A stretch of 64,000 nucleotides of DNA from Rhizobium sp. AC27/96 (lineage in GTDB: Bacteria > Pseudomonadota > Alphaproteobacteria > Rhizobiales > Rhizobiaceae): contig NZ_LXKN01000001.1 of NCBI RefSeq assembly GCF_001692325.1, positions 1 through 64,000 on the forward strand, in the 5' to 3' direction. The notes under the pieces were generated by a model. It ran no database searches. It saw only the letters and a program-made list of their open reading frames with translations, and had not been told where the DNA came from. Positions 18,500 to 26,187 of the stretch are shown here, piece by piece. A program made the position numbers and the translations under genes. The first letter of the stretch is position 1; each line of letters opens with the position of its first letter.

Positions 18500-20230
18500 A
18501 TGACTGCCGGAACTGACAAGGCAGGTTTGGCAATGATGACGGAAGATGCGTCTTCCGGCGGCAATCTGCAGGCCATGTTCTTCGACGCTCTCTGCGATGG
18601 GCTTTCCAGCGCTTTCTTCGCCTACGACAAGAATGATCTGGTGCTGTTTGCCAGCCGTCAGCTTCTCAATTTCTTTCCGATCAAGCCGGACTTCCTGCAA
18701 CCCTTGACGCGGCTGCGCGATTTTCTGGGTGCCGTCTTCGACACTGGCATGCGGCATCGCGGAAATCAGGGCAAGTCCTCCGCCAATCGCGACGATTGGA
18801 TTTCGCAGCGCATCGCCTCGCACTGGCGCGAGCGCTTCGAGATGACGGAACATCTCGCCGATGATCGTTGGGTTCGCATCATCAAGCGGCGGCTGCCCTC
18901 AGGCATCGGCTTCTGCGTCATCTCCGATATTTCCGAGGTGAAGAAGCGCGAAGAGCAGTGGCGCCTCGATACGGAGCGGGTACAGCTCACCGAGGATATT
19001 CTCGACAACCTGCCATTTCCGCTTTTCGTCAAGGACCAGAATATGGTCTACGTCGCGGTCAACAGGGCGTTCTGCGACAAATACCAGACGACAGCGGACG
19101 AGCTGCGCGGCCGCAAGGGCATTGATCTCTTTTCGACCGATATTGCCAATCGCTTCGAGGAGAGCGACCGGCACGTGATCGAGACCGGAGAGTTGTCGAT
19201 TTCGCGACAGCGCCAGATCGCCCGCAATGGCGTCGAGCGCGATATCGTCACGCGCAAGCAGCGCATCGGCAAGCCCGGCCGCTATTTCCTAGTGGGCACC
19301 ATGCAGGATCTGCCGAAGGAAGGGGCCGATTTCGACGAATTCGCCCTCGCATCCCAGATCAAGGAAAACAGCGATCGGTCCTATCGCCGCGCCTATGTGC
19401 CGATGGTCGCCCTGCAGACCATTTCGCGCCGTCCGGCCGCGATGGAGACCTTCGCTCCGGAAAATTTCAGCGGCCGCAAGATTCTGGTCGTCACATCGGA
19501 TTTTGCCGCAGAGACTGCGGCGTTGAAGACGCTCGGCAAGTATGGCTTCGAGGCCTGCGTGGTCCATAACGAAAACGAGGAAGCCGCTTTTCTGGACGTG
19601 GCGAGCGCGCATGGCGTCAAGATCGATCTGGTGATCGTCGACAATCAATTGGACAGACGCTGCATCGAATTGGCCGAGCGGCAGAATGTGCCCGCCCTGT
19701 CGCTGGACGGCTCCCAGCTTGCCACCGAGCTGACATTTGTGATCGCCCGCCATTTCAACCGCAATATTCGCGGCGAACTGGCAGGTGCCACCGAACCGCT
19801 GGTCCAGGAATGGCGGCGCGGCGTCGGTGACGATCGCGGCGTGCAGATCTTGGTCGCCGAGGACAACGAGATCAATCAGATCGTCTTCGCGCAGATTCTG
19901 GAAGGCCTGGGATACAGCCACGTGATTGCCGCCAGCGGTGACGAAGCCGTCGGATTGTGGCAGGAGCTGCATCCTGAACTGATCCTCATGGATATCTCGC
20001 TGCCAGGCCTGAACGGGTTCGAGGCGGCGAGATTGATCCGCGGCGCGGAAAAGGGCAGCGGGTCGCATACGCCGATCATCGGCGTGCTGACACAGGCTTT
20101 CGAGCGCGACCACAAGGAATGCGCAGACGCCGGCATGGACGACGTCATCTTGAAGCCGGTCAGCCCGGATATCATCGAGACCGTGTTCCAGAAGTATATG
20201 CACAGCGGTCGCAAAGCGCAAAATAGGTAA
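18500..20230 (+). CDS. PAS-PAS-receiver-receiver signalling protein without histidine kinase domain
   Basis: The 576-residue product looks like a hybrid sensor kinase from which the kinase core is missing. Two PAS-like domains occupy about residues 25-150 and 155-275 (second with DNLPFPLFVKDQNMVYVAVN). Residues about 325-435 form a receiver-like domain with IVDN but without the usual acidic pocket, probably degenerate. Residues about 447-565 form a full receiver: acidic EDN, phosphoacceptor Asp498 in LILMDISLPG, and Lys552 in LKP. No H-box, HATPase or output domain is visible. Start taken at ATG 18500; a TTG at 18479 is the alternative. The GGDEF/EAL gene follows on the same strand, so it may receive or relay a phosphoryl signal for c-di-GMP control (inference). 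Confidence 0.8.
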   Translation: MTAGTDKAGLAMMTEDASSGGNLQAMFFDALCDGLSSAFFAYDKNDLVLFASRQLLNFFPIKPDFLQPLTRLRDFLGAVFDTGMRHRGNQGKSSANRDDWISQRIASHWRERFEMTEHLADDRWVRIIKRRLPSGIGFCVISDISEVKKREEQWRLDTERVQLTEDILDNLPFPLFVKDQNMVYVAVNRAFCDKYQTTADELRGRKGIDLFSTDIANRFEESDRHVIETGELSISRQRQIARNGVERDIVTRKQRIGKPGRYFLVGTMQDLPKEGADFDEFALASQIKENSDRSYRRAYVPMVALQTISRRPAAMETFAPENFSGRKILVVTSDFAAETAALKTLGKYGFEACVVHNENEEAAFLDVASAHGVKIDLVIVDNQLDRRCIELAERQNVPALSLDGSQLATELTFVIARHFNRNIRGELAGATEPLVQEWRRGVGDDRGVQILVAEDNEINQIVFAQILEGLGYSHVIAASGDEAVGLWQELHPELILMDISLPGLNGFEAARLIRGAEKGSGSHTPIIGVLTQAFERDHKECADAGMDDVILKPVSPDIIETVFQKYMHSGRKAQNR

Positions 20231-20356
20231 ATTTTACAATGACATCGCGCGAGACGGCAAGTTATCGCGGGCGTTGAATGACTGTCGTCTCGCCATCCTT
20301 TCTTAAGACTTCGCCTTCATGCTTTTTCCAGGGTGGAGAAAACATTGGGACCGAAT

Positions 20357-21712
20357 ATGAAATCGGCTGAAATGCTGCTTGGGCCAGTCAGTCAGGAGCC
20401 GCAGGCAATTGCCTATACCGATCCGCTGACGGGATTGGGGAATCGTCATCGCATGCGCGAGCGCACGCGCCAGATTTCGCTTGAGCGCGCCAGCGATCCC
20501 GCACCCTTCACCATCGGCATCGTCAATCTGGACTCTTTCAAACCGATCAACGATCTGTTCGGCGTCGAAGCCGGCGACGAGATCCTCTGTCAGGTCGCGC
20601 ATCGGCTCAGAGCATGCATCCCGGATGGCGCGACGGTAACCCGCCATGATGGCGATGAATTTGCCTTTGTTCTGCCTCTGGTTTTCGAGCGCCTCGGCGC
20701 CGAGAAATTTGGCCAGATGATCCGTGAGGTGCTATCGGCGCCCTACGATCTCGGCGAGCGCAATGTCAGGCTTTCCGCCTCCTTCGGCTTCGCCATATAT
20801 CCCTTCGCGGGCGAAGAATTCGACGATCTCCTGAAGAATGCCGAAACCGCGCTCTACCGCTCCAAGCGCCGCGGCCGCGGTCAGATCACCGTCTATTCCA
20901 GGGAGATCGCGCAGGAAATGAAGCGCGCGACGCAGCTCGAGCAGGCGCTGCGCAATGCCATCATCTCCGACGCCATCGACGTGCATTTTCAGCCCATCGT
21001 TTCGCTCGCCAACAACATGGTTCTCGGCTTCGAGGCACTGGCCCGCTGGAACGATCCCGATCTCGGCTTCGTTTCACCCGCCGTCTTCGTGCCGCTTGCC
21101 GAGGAGCGTGGCTTTATCGACGCCTTGTCCGAAGCACTTCTGCGAAAGGCTGCCGAAGCCGCGCTCTCGTGGCCGCGCGACCTTTTCCTGTCCTTCAATC
21201 TGTCCTCGGCGCAATTGATGGACCCCGGCACCAGCAGCAGCGTCCTTGCCATTCTTGCGCGTGTCGGCCTCGACCCGCATCGCCTCGAGCTTGAAATCAC
21301 CGAGACGGCGGTCATGAGCTCGGCCGACACCGCCCAGCGCATCATTGCCGACCTCCGTGCGGCAGGCGTACGCATTTCCCTCGACGATTTCGGGACCGGT
21401 CAATCGAGCCTTGGTCGCCTGCGTGAATTCATCTTCGACAAGGTGAAGATCGATCGCGCCTTTGTGTCGCGCATGAATACGGACAGGGTCTCCGAACACA
21501 TCATCAAGGCCGTCCTTGCCATGTGTGAAGGGTTGGAGTTGCGTGTGGTCGCCGAAGGCATCGAGGAACATGCCGAGGCCGAAAAATTACGGGCGCTCGG
21601 CTGCGCCATGGGGCAGGGCTATTACTTTGGCAAGCCCGTCGATAGCGTCGCGACGCTACGCTATCTGCAGGATCAATATTTCGAAGCCGCCAGCGAGCAC
21701 GAGATCGCTTGA
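20357..21712 (+). CDS. GGDEF/EAL domain protein (cyclic di-GMP turnover)
   Basis: About 451 residues with a short N-terminus, a GGDEF domain at about 20-175 and an EAL domain at about 190-440. The GGDEF active-site motif reads DGDEF (98-102), a first-position variant, so cyclase activity is uncertain. The EAL side is intact in the motifs I can see: FEALARW (Glu226), NLSS, EITET, DDFGTGQSSL and VAEGIE, so phosphodiesterase activity is likely. There is no membrane segment or sensor domain, so input probably comes from a partner, perhaps the PAS/receiver protein 126 bases upstream. ATG 20357 is preceded by GGGA; a GTG at 20333 is possible. Confidence 0.9.
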   Translation: MKSAEMLLGPVSQEPQAIAYTDPLTGLGNRHRMRERTRQISLERASDPAPFTIGIVNLDSFKPINDLFGVEAGDEILCQVAHRLRACIPDGATVTRHDGDEFAFVLPLVFERLGAEKFGQMIREVLSAPYDLGERNVRLSASFGFAIYPFAGEEFDDLLKNAETALYRSKRRGRGQITVYSREIAQEMKRATQLEQALRNAIISDAIDVHFQPIVSLANNMVLGFEALARWNDPDLGFVSPAVFVPLAEERGFIDALSEALLRKAAEAALSWPRDLFLSFNLSSAQLMDPGTSSSVLAILARVGLDPHRLELEITETAVMSSADTAQRIIADLRAAGVRISLDDFGTGQSSLGRLREFIFDKVKIDRAFVSRMNTDRVSEHIIKAVLAMCEGLELRVVAEGIEEHAEAEKLRALGCAMGQGYYFGKPVDSVATLRYLQDQYFEAASEHEIA

Positions 21713-21726
21713 CGCCGTAGACAGGG

Positions 21727-21761
21727 CAAAAAGAAAGCGGCAGCCGGTAAGGGCCGCCGCT
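21727..21761 (-). terminator. Intrinsic terminator of the PRC-barrel gene
   Basis: Read on the minus strand, AGCGGCGGCC and GGCTGCCGCT form a 10-base stem (one mismatch) with a six-base loop, followed by TTCTTTTT. It lies just downstream of the PRC-barrel gene stop and also separates it from the convergent GGDEF/EAL gene. Confidence 0.75.
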
Positions 21762-21786
21762 CGTATTTAGTGTCAGACCCACCCTG

Positions 21787-22395
21787 TTACTTGTTGGTGG
21801 TCGACGAGGTGGTCGTATTGTCGGTCGCCGGCATGGTCGACGTTCCAGCCGAACCTGCGGCCTTGTCGGAGGCCTGCATTGCAAGCGTCTTGAACTCAGG
21901 CGCAGCCTTCAGCGACTCGGCCGTTTCCGTCGTCGTCAGCTTGATCGTGCCATCCTGGGGATTCTGGGTGGCGCTGATCTTGTCGAACGGGACGGCGACA
22001 TTCTTCTGGCCCATGCCAAGGAAGCCGCCGACGCCGACCACTGCTGCGACAACGCCGCCCTGCTTCTGCAGGATCAAGTCGTTGATGCTGCCGATGCTTT
22101 CGTTCTGACCGTTATAGACCGACTGGCCCATATAGGTCTTGGCGCTGATCTGGTCCGCCGATTGGGCAGTCAGATTGCCAGCCTGCTCCGTGCCGGTCAT
22201 GGCGGCCGGAGCCTGCGCCTTGGTCTGCGGAGCTGTAGCGTCCGGCTTCGTGGCCGCCGGAGCAGTCTGCGTCAACGGAGCGTCACCGCCACCGGTCGAC
22301 GGCTGCTGCGACTGAGCGAAAGCCATGGGCGAGAGAACGGATGCGGTTGCAAAGATTGCACCTGCAGCGACGGAAGTGAAGAATTTCCCAGTCAT
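21787..22395 (-). CDS. Exported PRC-barrel domain protein
   Basis: A 202-residue protein with a signal peptide ending AMAFAQS near residue 28, a Pro/Thr/Ala-rich linker, a PRC-barrel core (about residues 85-150; SVYNGQNESIGSINDLIL, VGGFLGMGQKNVAVPFDKI) and a Thr/Ser-rich tail. PRC-barrel proteins of this layout are common in rhizobial envelopes and often stress-induced. The ATG at 22395 is chosen because AGGTAGG lies 6 bases upstream; the frame extends to 22479 without a ribosome site. A GGAAC-N16-CATT motif lies about 105 bases upstream (separate entry), so general stress control is possible. Confidence 0.88.
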   Translation of the reverse strand: MTGKFFTSVAAGAIFATASVLSPMAFAQSQQPSTGGGDAPLTQTAPAATKPDATAPQTKAQAPAAMTGTEQAGNLTAQSADQISAKTYMGQSVYNGQNESIGSINDLILQKQGGVVAAVVGVGGFLGMGQKNVAVPFDKISATQNPQDGTIKLTTTETAESLKAAPEFKTLAMQASDKAAGSAGTSTMPATDNTTTSSTTNK

Positions 22396-22501
22396 CGTGA
22401 ACCTACCTTTCATTCTGCTGGAAGCGCTTTGTGAAGCGCATGCATACCAGCGCGAGTGGAGCCTTTGTCTGCTGACCATCTTCGTACCGGTCGTAAAGGC
22501 A

Positions 22502-22526
22502 AATGGTTCAGGGGAGCTTTGGTTCC
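22502..22526 (-). promoter_or_regulatory. Candidate EcfG (general stress sigma factor) promoter of the PRC-barrel gene
   Basis: On the minus strand GGAAC is followed after 16 bases by CATT; the alphaproteobacterial EcfG/RpoE2 consensus is GGAAC-N16/17-CGTT, so one base differs. It would give a leader of roughly 100 bases before the PRC-barrel start. The rest of the 22396-22735 gap holds the dgo operon terminator and an AT-rich stretch, and no gene. Confidence 0.45.
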
Positions 22527-22699
22527 GATAAAAGTTGCATGCCGCGGATGTCTATGGTTCCGCACGCGAAAAATATTGTTGAATAACAATAGGATAATTT
22601 GAAAGAGACAACCTGGAAGATTGAATGGAGCGCGCGCGACAGCTCGTCCATGGCGACACGCGGGCTGATCGGTATTACGTCACAGCGCATCGCAAAGGG

Positions 22700-22727
22700 A
22701 ACCTTCGCGCCCGATAGGCGCGAAGGC
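22700..22727 (-). terminator. Terminator of the dgo operon
   Basis: A perfect 10-base stem, CCTTCGCGCC with GGCGCGAAGG, and a five-base loop lie just after the SMP-30 gene on the minus strand. The tail is TTCCCTTTG, a weak T tract, so it may be an imperfect terminator. Confidence 0.6.
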
Positions 22728-22735
22728 AATTTCAA

Positions 22736-23626
22736 TCAGAGTTTGTAGGGCGGGTCGAAAACGCCCCTGACCGTCAGGCCAAGTTCCAGCAGCGCACCAG
22801 CCTGCGGCTGCATGGAGCGCGCCTCGTCGTCGAGCCCCTCCCAGGCGGTCGTCACCGCCAGCCGATCGGCGTTCTTACCGATGAAGGCGGGGCAGGAGGG
22901 CTGCATTGCCGGCACGCGGTAGCGTTCGATACGCAGGCCATCCGGGCTGTACTTGTCGACGAAGCCCGAACCCCAGCGTGCGTTCCAGATATAGCCATCG
23001 GCATCGCAGACCGAGCCGTCGAGGCCGCCCGGATCTTCCACGCTGTCGACCATGACGATCGGCTCGCCCGCGGGAAGTCCGGTCTCCGGATCGACCAGCA
23101 CGCGCATGAGCTGGCTGATGCGCGTATCGGTGTAATAGCCGATCGTCCCATCCGGCGAAAAGCAGATCGAATTCGGTATGCTGATCTGGTCGAAGATCTT
23201 CGTGACCTTGCCGCCGGCAGCGACATGGTAGATGGCGCCCGCCTGCATCTCGGCACGCTTGCCCATGGTGCCTATCCAGAGGGATCCGGAGATGTGCGTG
23301 CGCCCGTCATTGGAGCGGTTTTCCGGCTTGTCGGCTTCGATCGCCGCGTAGAAGCTCAGCTCGCCGCTGGCAATATCGCGAAGGAACAGGCCTTCTTCGG
23401 TTGCGATAATCTGACGCTCCGCATCGACGCGGGCAAGCACGCTCGCCATCATCGGCAGGTTGTGCACCTGCTTCTTGCCCGTCGGCAAGTGCAGCTCATG
23501 CAGTTCCTTGCCCAGGATGTTGAACCACCAGACCGTGTCCGTATCGGGATCGTAAGTTGGGCCTTCTCCAAGAACAGATGAGGTGTTGCAGAGAATATTG
23601 CCCTGAAAATCATGAATATCGGTCAT
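22736..23626 (-). CDS. SMP-30/gluconolactonase family lactonase
   Basis: A 296-residue six-bladed beta-propeller lactonase of the SMP-30/gluconolactonase/LRE family, with the N-terminal LGEGP metal Glu, the NRSNDGR segment and the late GGLDGSVCDADG metal Asp motif. No signal peptide. Placed last in an operon with a dehydrogenase, a 2-oxo-3-deoxygalactonate kinase and its aldolase, it most likely opens an aldonolactone such as galactonolactone or arabinonolactone (inference from context). It starts only three bases after the dgoA stop. Confidence 0.88.
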   Translation of the reverse strand: MTDIHDFQGNILCNTSSVLGEGPTYDPDTDTVWWFNILGKELHELHLPTGKKQVHNLPMMASVLARVDAERQIIATEEGLFLRDIASGELSFYAAIEADKPENRSNDGRTHISGSLWIGTMGKRAEMQAGAIYHVAAGGKVTKIFDQISIPNSICFSPDGTIGYYTDTRISQLMRVLVDPETGLPAGEPIVMVDSVEDPGGLDGSVCDADGYIWNARWGSGFVDKYSPDGLRIERYRVPAMQPSCPAFIGKNADRLAVTTAWEGLDDEARSMQPQAGALLELGLTVRGVFDPPYKL

Positions 23627-23629
23627 AGA

Positions 23630-24265
23630 TCAGGCTCCTATGGCTGCGTCATAGGCATAAATGGTCGTCTTGGCGCGTTCGGCAACCTCTGGCGCCGTCA
23701 TTCCCGGCTTGTAGAGGCTGGTGCCCAGACCGAAAGCGAGGATGCCCGCCTTGGTGTAATCGGCGAAATTCTTGTCCGAAACGCCGCCAACGGCAGCGAT
23801 CACAAGCTCTGGCGGTAGGACGGCGCGAATGGCGGTGATGCCGGAAGCACCAAGCACGCCCGCCGGAAAAAATTTCAAGCCGGTGGCGCCGGCGCGGGCC
23901 GCCGCGAGTGCCTCCGTGGCGGTGAAGACGCCCGGCATCGTCACCATGCCTTTGTCGCGGGCGCGGCTGATGACAGCGGGCTCGACATTCGGGGTGACAA
24001 GCAGTTTGCCGCCGGCTCCATCGAGCCTGTCGACATCCTCGACCGTCAGCACCGTGCCGGCGCCGATCAGGCAATCGGCAGGCGCCATCTTGGCGGCGAT
24101 CTTGATCGAGCGGAAGGCTTCAGGCGAGTTCAGCGGGATCTCGATGGCGGTGAAGCCGGTTTCGATCAGCGCGCCGACGATATCGGCCGTTTCTTCCGGC
24201 TTGATGCCGCGAAGAATGGCGATGAGCGGGCGCTTCATGGAGGGGAAAGGAATACGGGTCGTCAT
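23630..24265 (-). CDS. dgoA: 2-dehydro-3-deoxy-6-phosphogalactonate aldolase
   Basis: Class I KDPG/KDPGal aldolase that splits 2-dehydro-3-deoxy-6-phosphogalactonate into pyruvate and glyceraldehyde 3-phosphate. The 211-residue protein has the family features ILRGIKPEE, the catalytic Glu in IEIPLNSP, GAGTV and the Schiff-base Lys131 in LKFFPAG. Assignment to the galactonate rather than gluconate branch rests on the adjacent dgoK. The start overlaps the dgoK stop by one base (TGATG), so translation is coupled. The longer open frame upstream is the shadow of dgoK. Confidence 0.92.
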   Translation of the reverse strand: MTTRIPFPSMKRPLIAILRGIKPEETADIVGALIETGFTAIEIPLNSPEAFRSIKIAAKMAPADCLIGAGTVLTVEDVDRLDGAGGKLLVTPNVEPAVISRARDKGMVTMPGVFTATEALAAARAGATGLKFFPAGVLGASGITAIRAVLPPELVIAAVGGVSDKNFADYTKAGILAFGLGTSLYKPGMTAPEVAERAKTTIYAYDAAIGA

Positions 24266-25197
24266 CAGCTTCTGCTTTCGTTCGTGAACCAGATCGCGTT
24301 CGCCGCGGCGGAAAGCCCGCGACGGACGGCGGCGTCGGCATCGATGGTCTGATAGGGGAGGGAAAGGCTGCGGAATGCATCCTCGTAGAGCGCCTGCAGC
24401 CGCCCGGAGGCAACGAGCGTGATAGCCGCTCCTCGCCCGGCGGATGACAGGGCGCCGGCGATCTCGGTGCCGATCAGCGTGCCCGATATCAATGCCTGGG
24501 CGCCGGCTGATGTCAGTCCGTGGAGAAGCTGGCCGGAGCGGGCGGTAAACAGCAGGTTGGTCGCAAGCGCTGGCTTTTCGAAGGCCGCCTTGAGGGCCGT
24601 TTCGAAAGCCTTGGTGTCGGCAGGCATGTCGGCGCTGCCGGCGACGGCATGCGACAGGATACTGTGCCTGGTAATGACGTCGAAGAGTTCGCCGGTCATG
24701 AAGGTCGAGAAACCCGTCACCTGGCCGTCGAGGACGCGCACCCATTTCGAATGGGTTCCCGGCATGCAGACGATTTGCTCGCCTTTTGCATCGGCCGCGA
24801 TAGCGCCGAGCAATTGCGTTTCCTCGCCGCGCATGACATCGGGTGCCTGCGTGCTGCGCTGCGCCAGGCCCGGCAGGATGCGAACATCGCGCGCCTGTCC
24901 GGGAACGGCGACTGCGCCGGTGAGAATGGCTGCCAGCGACGCCGGCGTGTCGATGTAGCCGGCCTCGACCCAGCCCTGACGCGCTCCGGCCATGCCGCAG
25001 ACAATGACAGGAATATCCGACGGTGCGGAAATGGCGTCCAGATGCGCCTGCAGGACTTTGGCGAAGCCGGTCTGCGCCGCCACCGTCATGCCTTCGCCGC
25101 TTCGCCGCTCTGCAAGGATGTTGCCATCCTCGCCGATCAGCCACAGCCGGAAACTGCTGGTGCCCCAGTCCACCGCGACATATGCGGGTTTCGTCAT
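24265..25197 (-). CDS. dgoK: 2-dehydro-3-deoxygalactonokinase
   Basis: Phosphorylates 2-dehydro-3-deoxygalactonate to the 6-phosphate, the step before DgoA. The 310-residue protein has the phosphate-1 loop VDWGTSSFRLW at the N-terminus, the GMAGARQGW segment, and PGTHSKW in the middle, all typical of DgoK-family sugar kinases. ATG 25197 (MTKPAYVAVDWG) is the natural start; the longer frame enters the upstream SDR gene. It is 22 bases downstream of the SDR gene and overlaps dgoA. Confidence 0.93.
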   Translation of the reverse strand: MTKPAYVAVDWGTSSFRLWLIGEDGNILAERRSGEGMTVAAQTGFAKVLQAHLDAISAPSDIPVIVCGMAGARQGWVEAGYIDTPASLAAILTGAVAVPGQARDVRILPGLAQRSTQAPDVMRGEETQLLGAIAADAKGEQIVCMPGTHSKWVRVLDGQVTGFSTFMTGELFDVITRHSILSHAVAGSADMPADTKAFETALKAAFEKPALATNLLFTARSGQLLHGLTSAGAQALISGTLIGTEIAGALSSAGRGAAITLVASGRLQALYEDAFRSLSLPYQTIDADAAVRRGLSAAANAIWFTNESRS

Positions 25198-25219
25198 GAG
25201 AAATGCTCCAAGTCTTTCA

Positions 25220-25990
25220 CTAGAAAATGCCGCCATCGACAGTGACGGTTTGGGCCGTAATCGCCCCCGAACAGTCAGACGCAAGGAAAAGTACCGGTCC
25301 GACGAGGTCTTCCGCCTTGAGCAGGCGCTTAAGGCATTGCCGCGAGACGGTTTTGGCCATGCCATCTTCCGTCAGCCAGAGCTCCAGCTGTCTCTCGGTC
25401 ACGATCATTCCCGGGAGGACCGCGTTGACGCGGATGTTTTCCGGACCGAGGCGACCGGCAAAGCTTTTGGTCAGCCCGATGATGCCGGACTTTGCCGCCG
25501 AATAGGAGGACAGTGCCGGCGGGTTCATCTTGAAGGCGATCGAGGAGAAATTGACGATCGATCCGCCACCTGCGGCTCGCATGCCGGGGGCTGCGGCCTG
25601 CGATACGAAGAAGACCTGCTTCAAATTGATCGCCTGGTTGTTGTCCCAGTATTCTTCGGTCGTCGTGTCGATATCGTGCCGGTCGTCCCAGGCGGCATTG
25701 TTGACGAGCACGCGGATTGCGCCAAGATCGGATTCGACCGCCGCGACTGTGTTCTTGATCTCGCCGACATCGCGCAGATCGGCGTGATAGAAGGCGACGG
25801 GATGTGCGGATTGTGCCGAGAGCTTGGCGACAAGCGCCTTGCTCGGCTCTTCGGCGATATCGATGAAGGCGACTTTGGCGCCCTGTCTGGCGAAACCTTC
25901 GACAAGGGCCGCGCCAATGCCTGAACCGCCGCCGGTGATCAGGACTGTTCGATCCTTAAGATCGGGAAATTGCGCCTGTGTCTCGGCCAA
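25220..25990 (-). CDS. Short-chain dehydrogenase/reductase, probable aldose 1-dehydrogenase of the galactose/galactonate operon
   Basis: A 256-residue classical SDR with the NAD(P)-binding GGGSGIG at residues 20-26, NNAA near 97, and the catalytic Ser150, Tyr163 and Lys167 (SSYSAAKSG). The acidic IDI near residue 44 after the second strand suggests NAD preference. As first gene of the operon with dgoK, dgoA and a lactonase it would logically oxidise D-galactose (or a similar aldose) to its lactone; the substrate is inferred from neighbours only. It uses a TTG start with GGAGGAG 8 bases upstream, and faces a divergent IclR regulator. Confidence 0.88.
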   Translation of the reverse strand: MAETQAQFPDLKDRTVLITGGGSGIGAALVEGFARQGAKVAFIDIAEEPSKALVAKLSAQSAHPVAFYHADLRDVGEIKNTVAAVESDLGAIRVLVNNAAWDDRHDIDTTTEEYWDNNQAINLKQVFFVSQAAAPGMRAAGGGSIVNFSSIAFKMNPPALSSYSAAKSGIIGLTKSFAGRLGPENIRVNAVLPGMIVTERQLELWLTEDGMAKTVSRQCLKRLLKAEDLVGPVLFLASDCSGAITAQTVTVDGGIF

Positions 25991-26014
25991 GGTCTCTCCT
26001 CCCGGCTTGCAGAA

Positions 26015-26033
26015 TGTTCCATTATTCGGAACA
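26015..26033. promoter_or_regulatory. Inverted repeat, candidate IclR-family operator
   Basis: TGTTCC-N7-GGAACA is a perfect inverted repeat in the gap between the SDR gene (minus) and the IclR gene (plus), with a further GTGGAATTATCC half-site-like element about 20 bases to the right. Its size and position fit an operator controlling the divergent promoters. A TTTGAC at 26037 could serve as -35 for the regulator gene. Confidence 0.5.
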
Positions 26034-26187
26034 AAATTTGACTATGTGGAATTATCCGATTACCCTTCCGTCGTGTCAAGGATAGCGTGGCAGTGCGAGT
26101 GATAAATGAAAGGGCACGGAACTGAATTTCGATAGTGAGAAAGAAAACAGCCGTCGTGAGCGCGAAACCGGAACGCTCGGAAAGCTC

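Noticed and set aside
24266..25144. N-terminal extension of dgoA
   Set aside because: It runs out of frame through dgoK; the ATG at 24265 matches the aldolase N-terminus.
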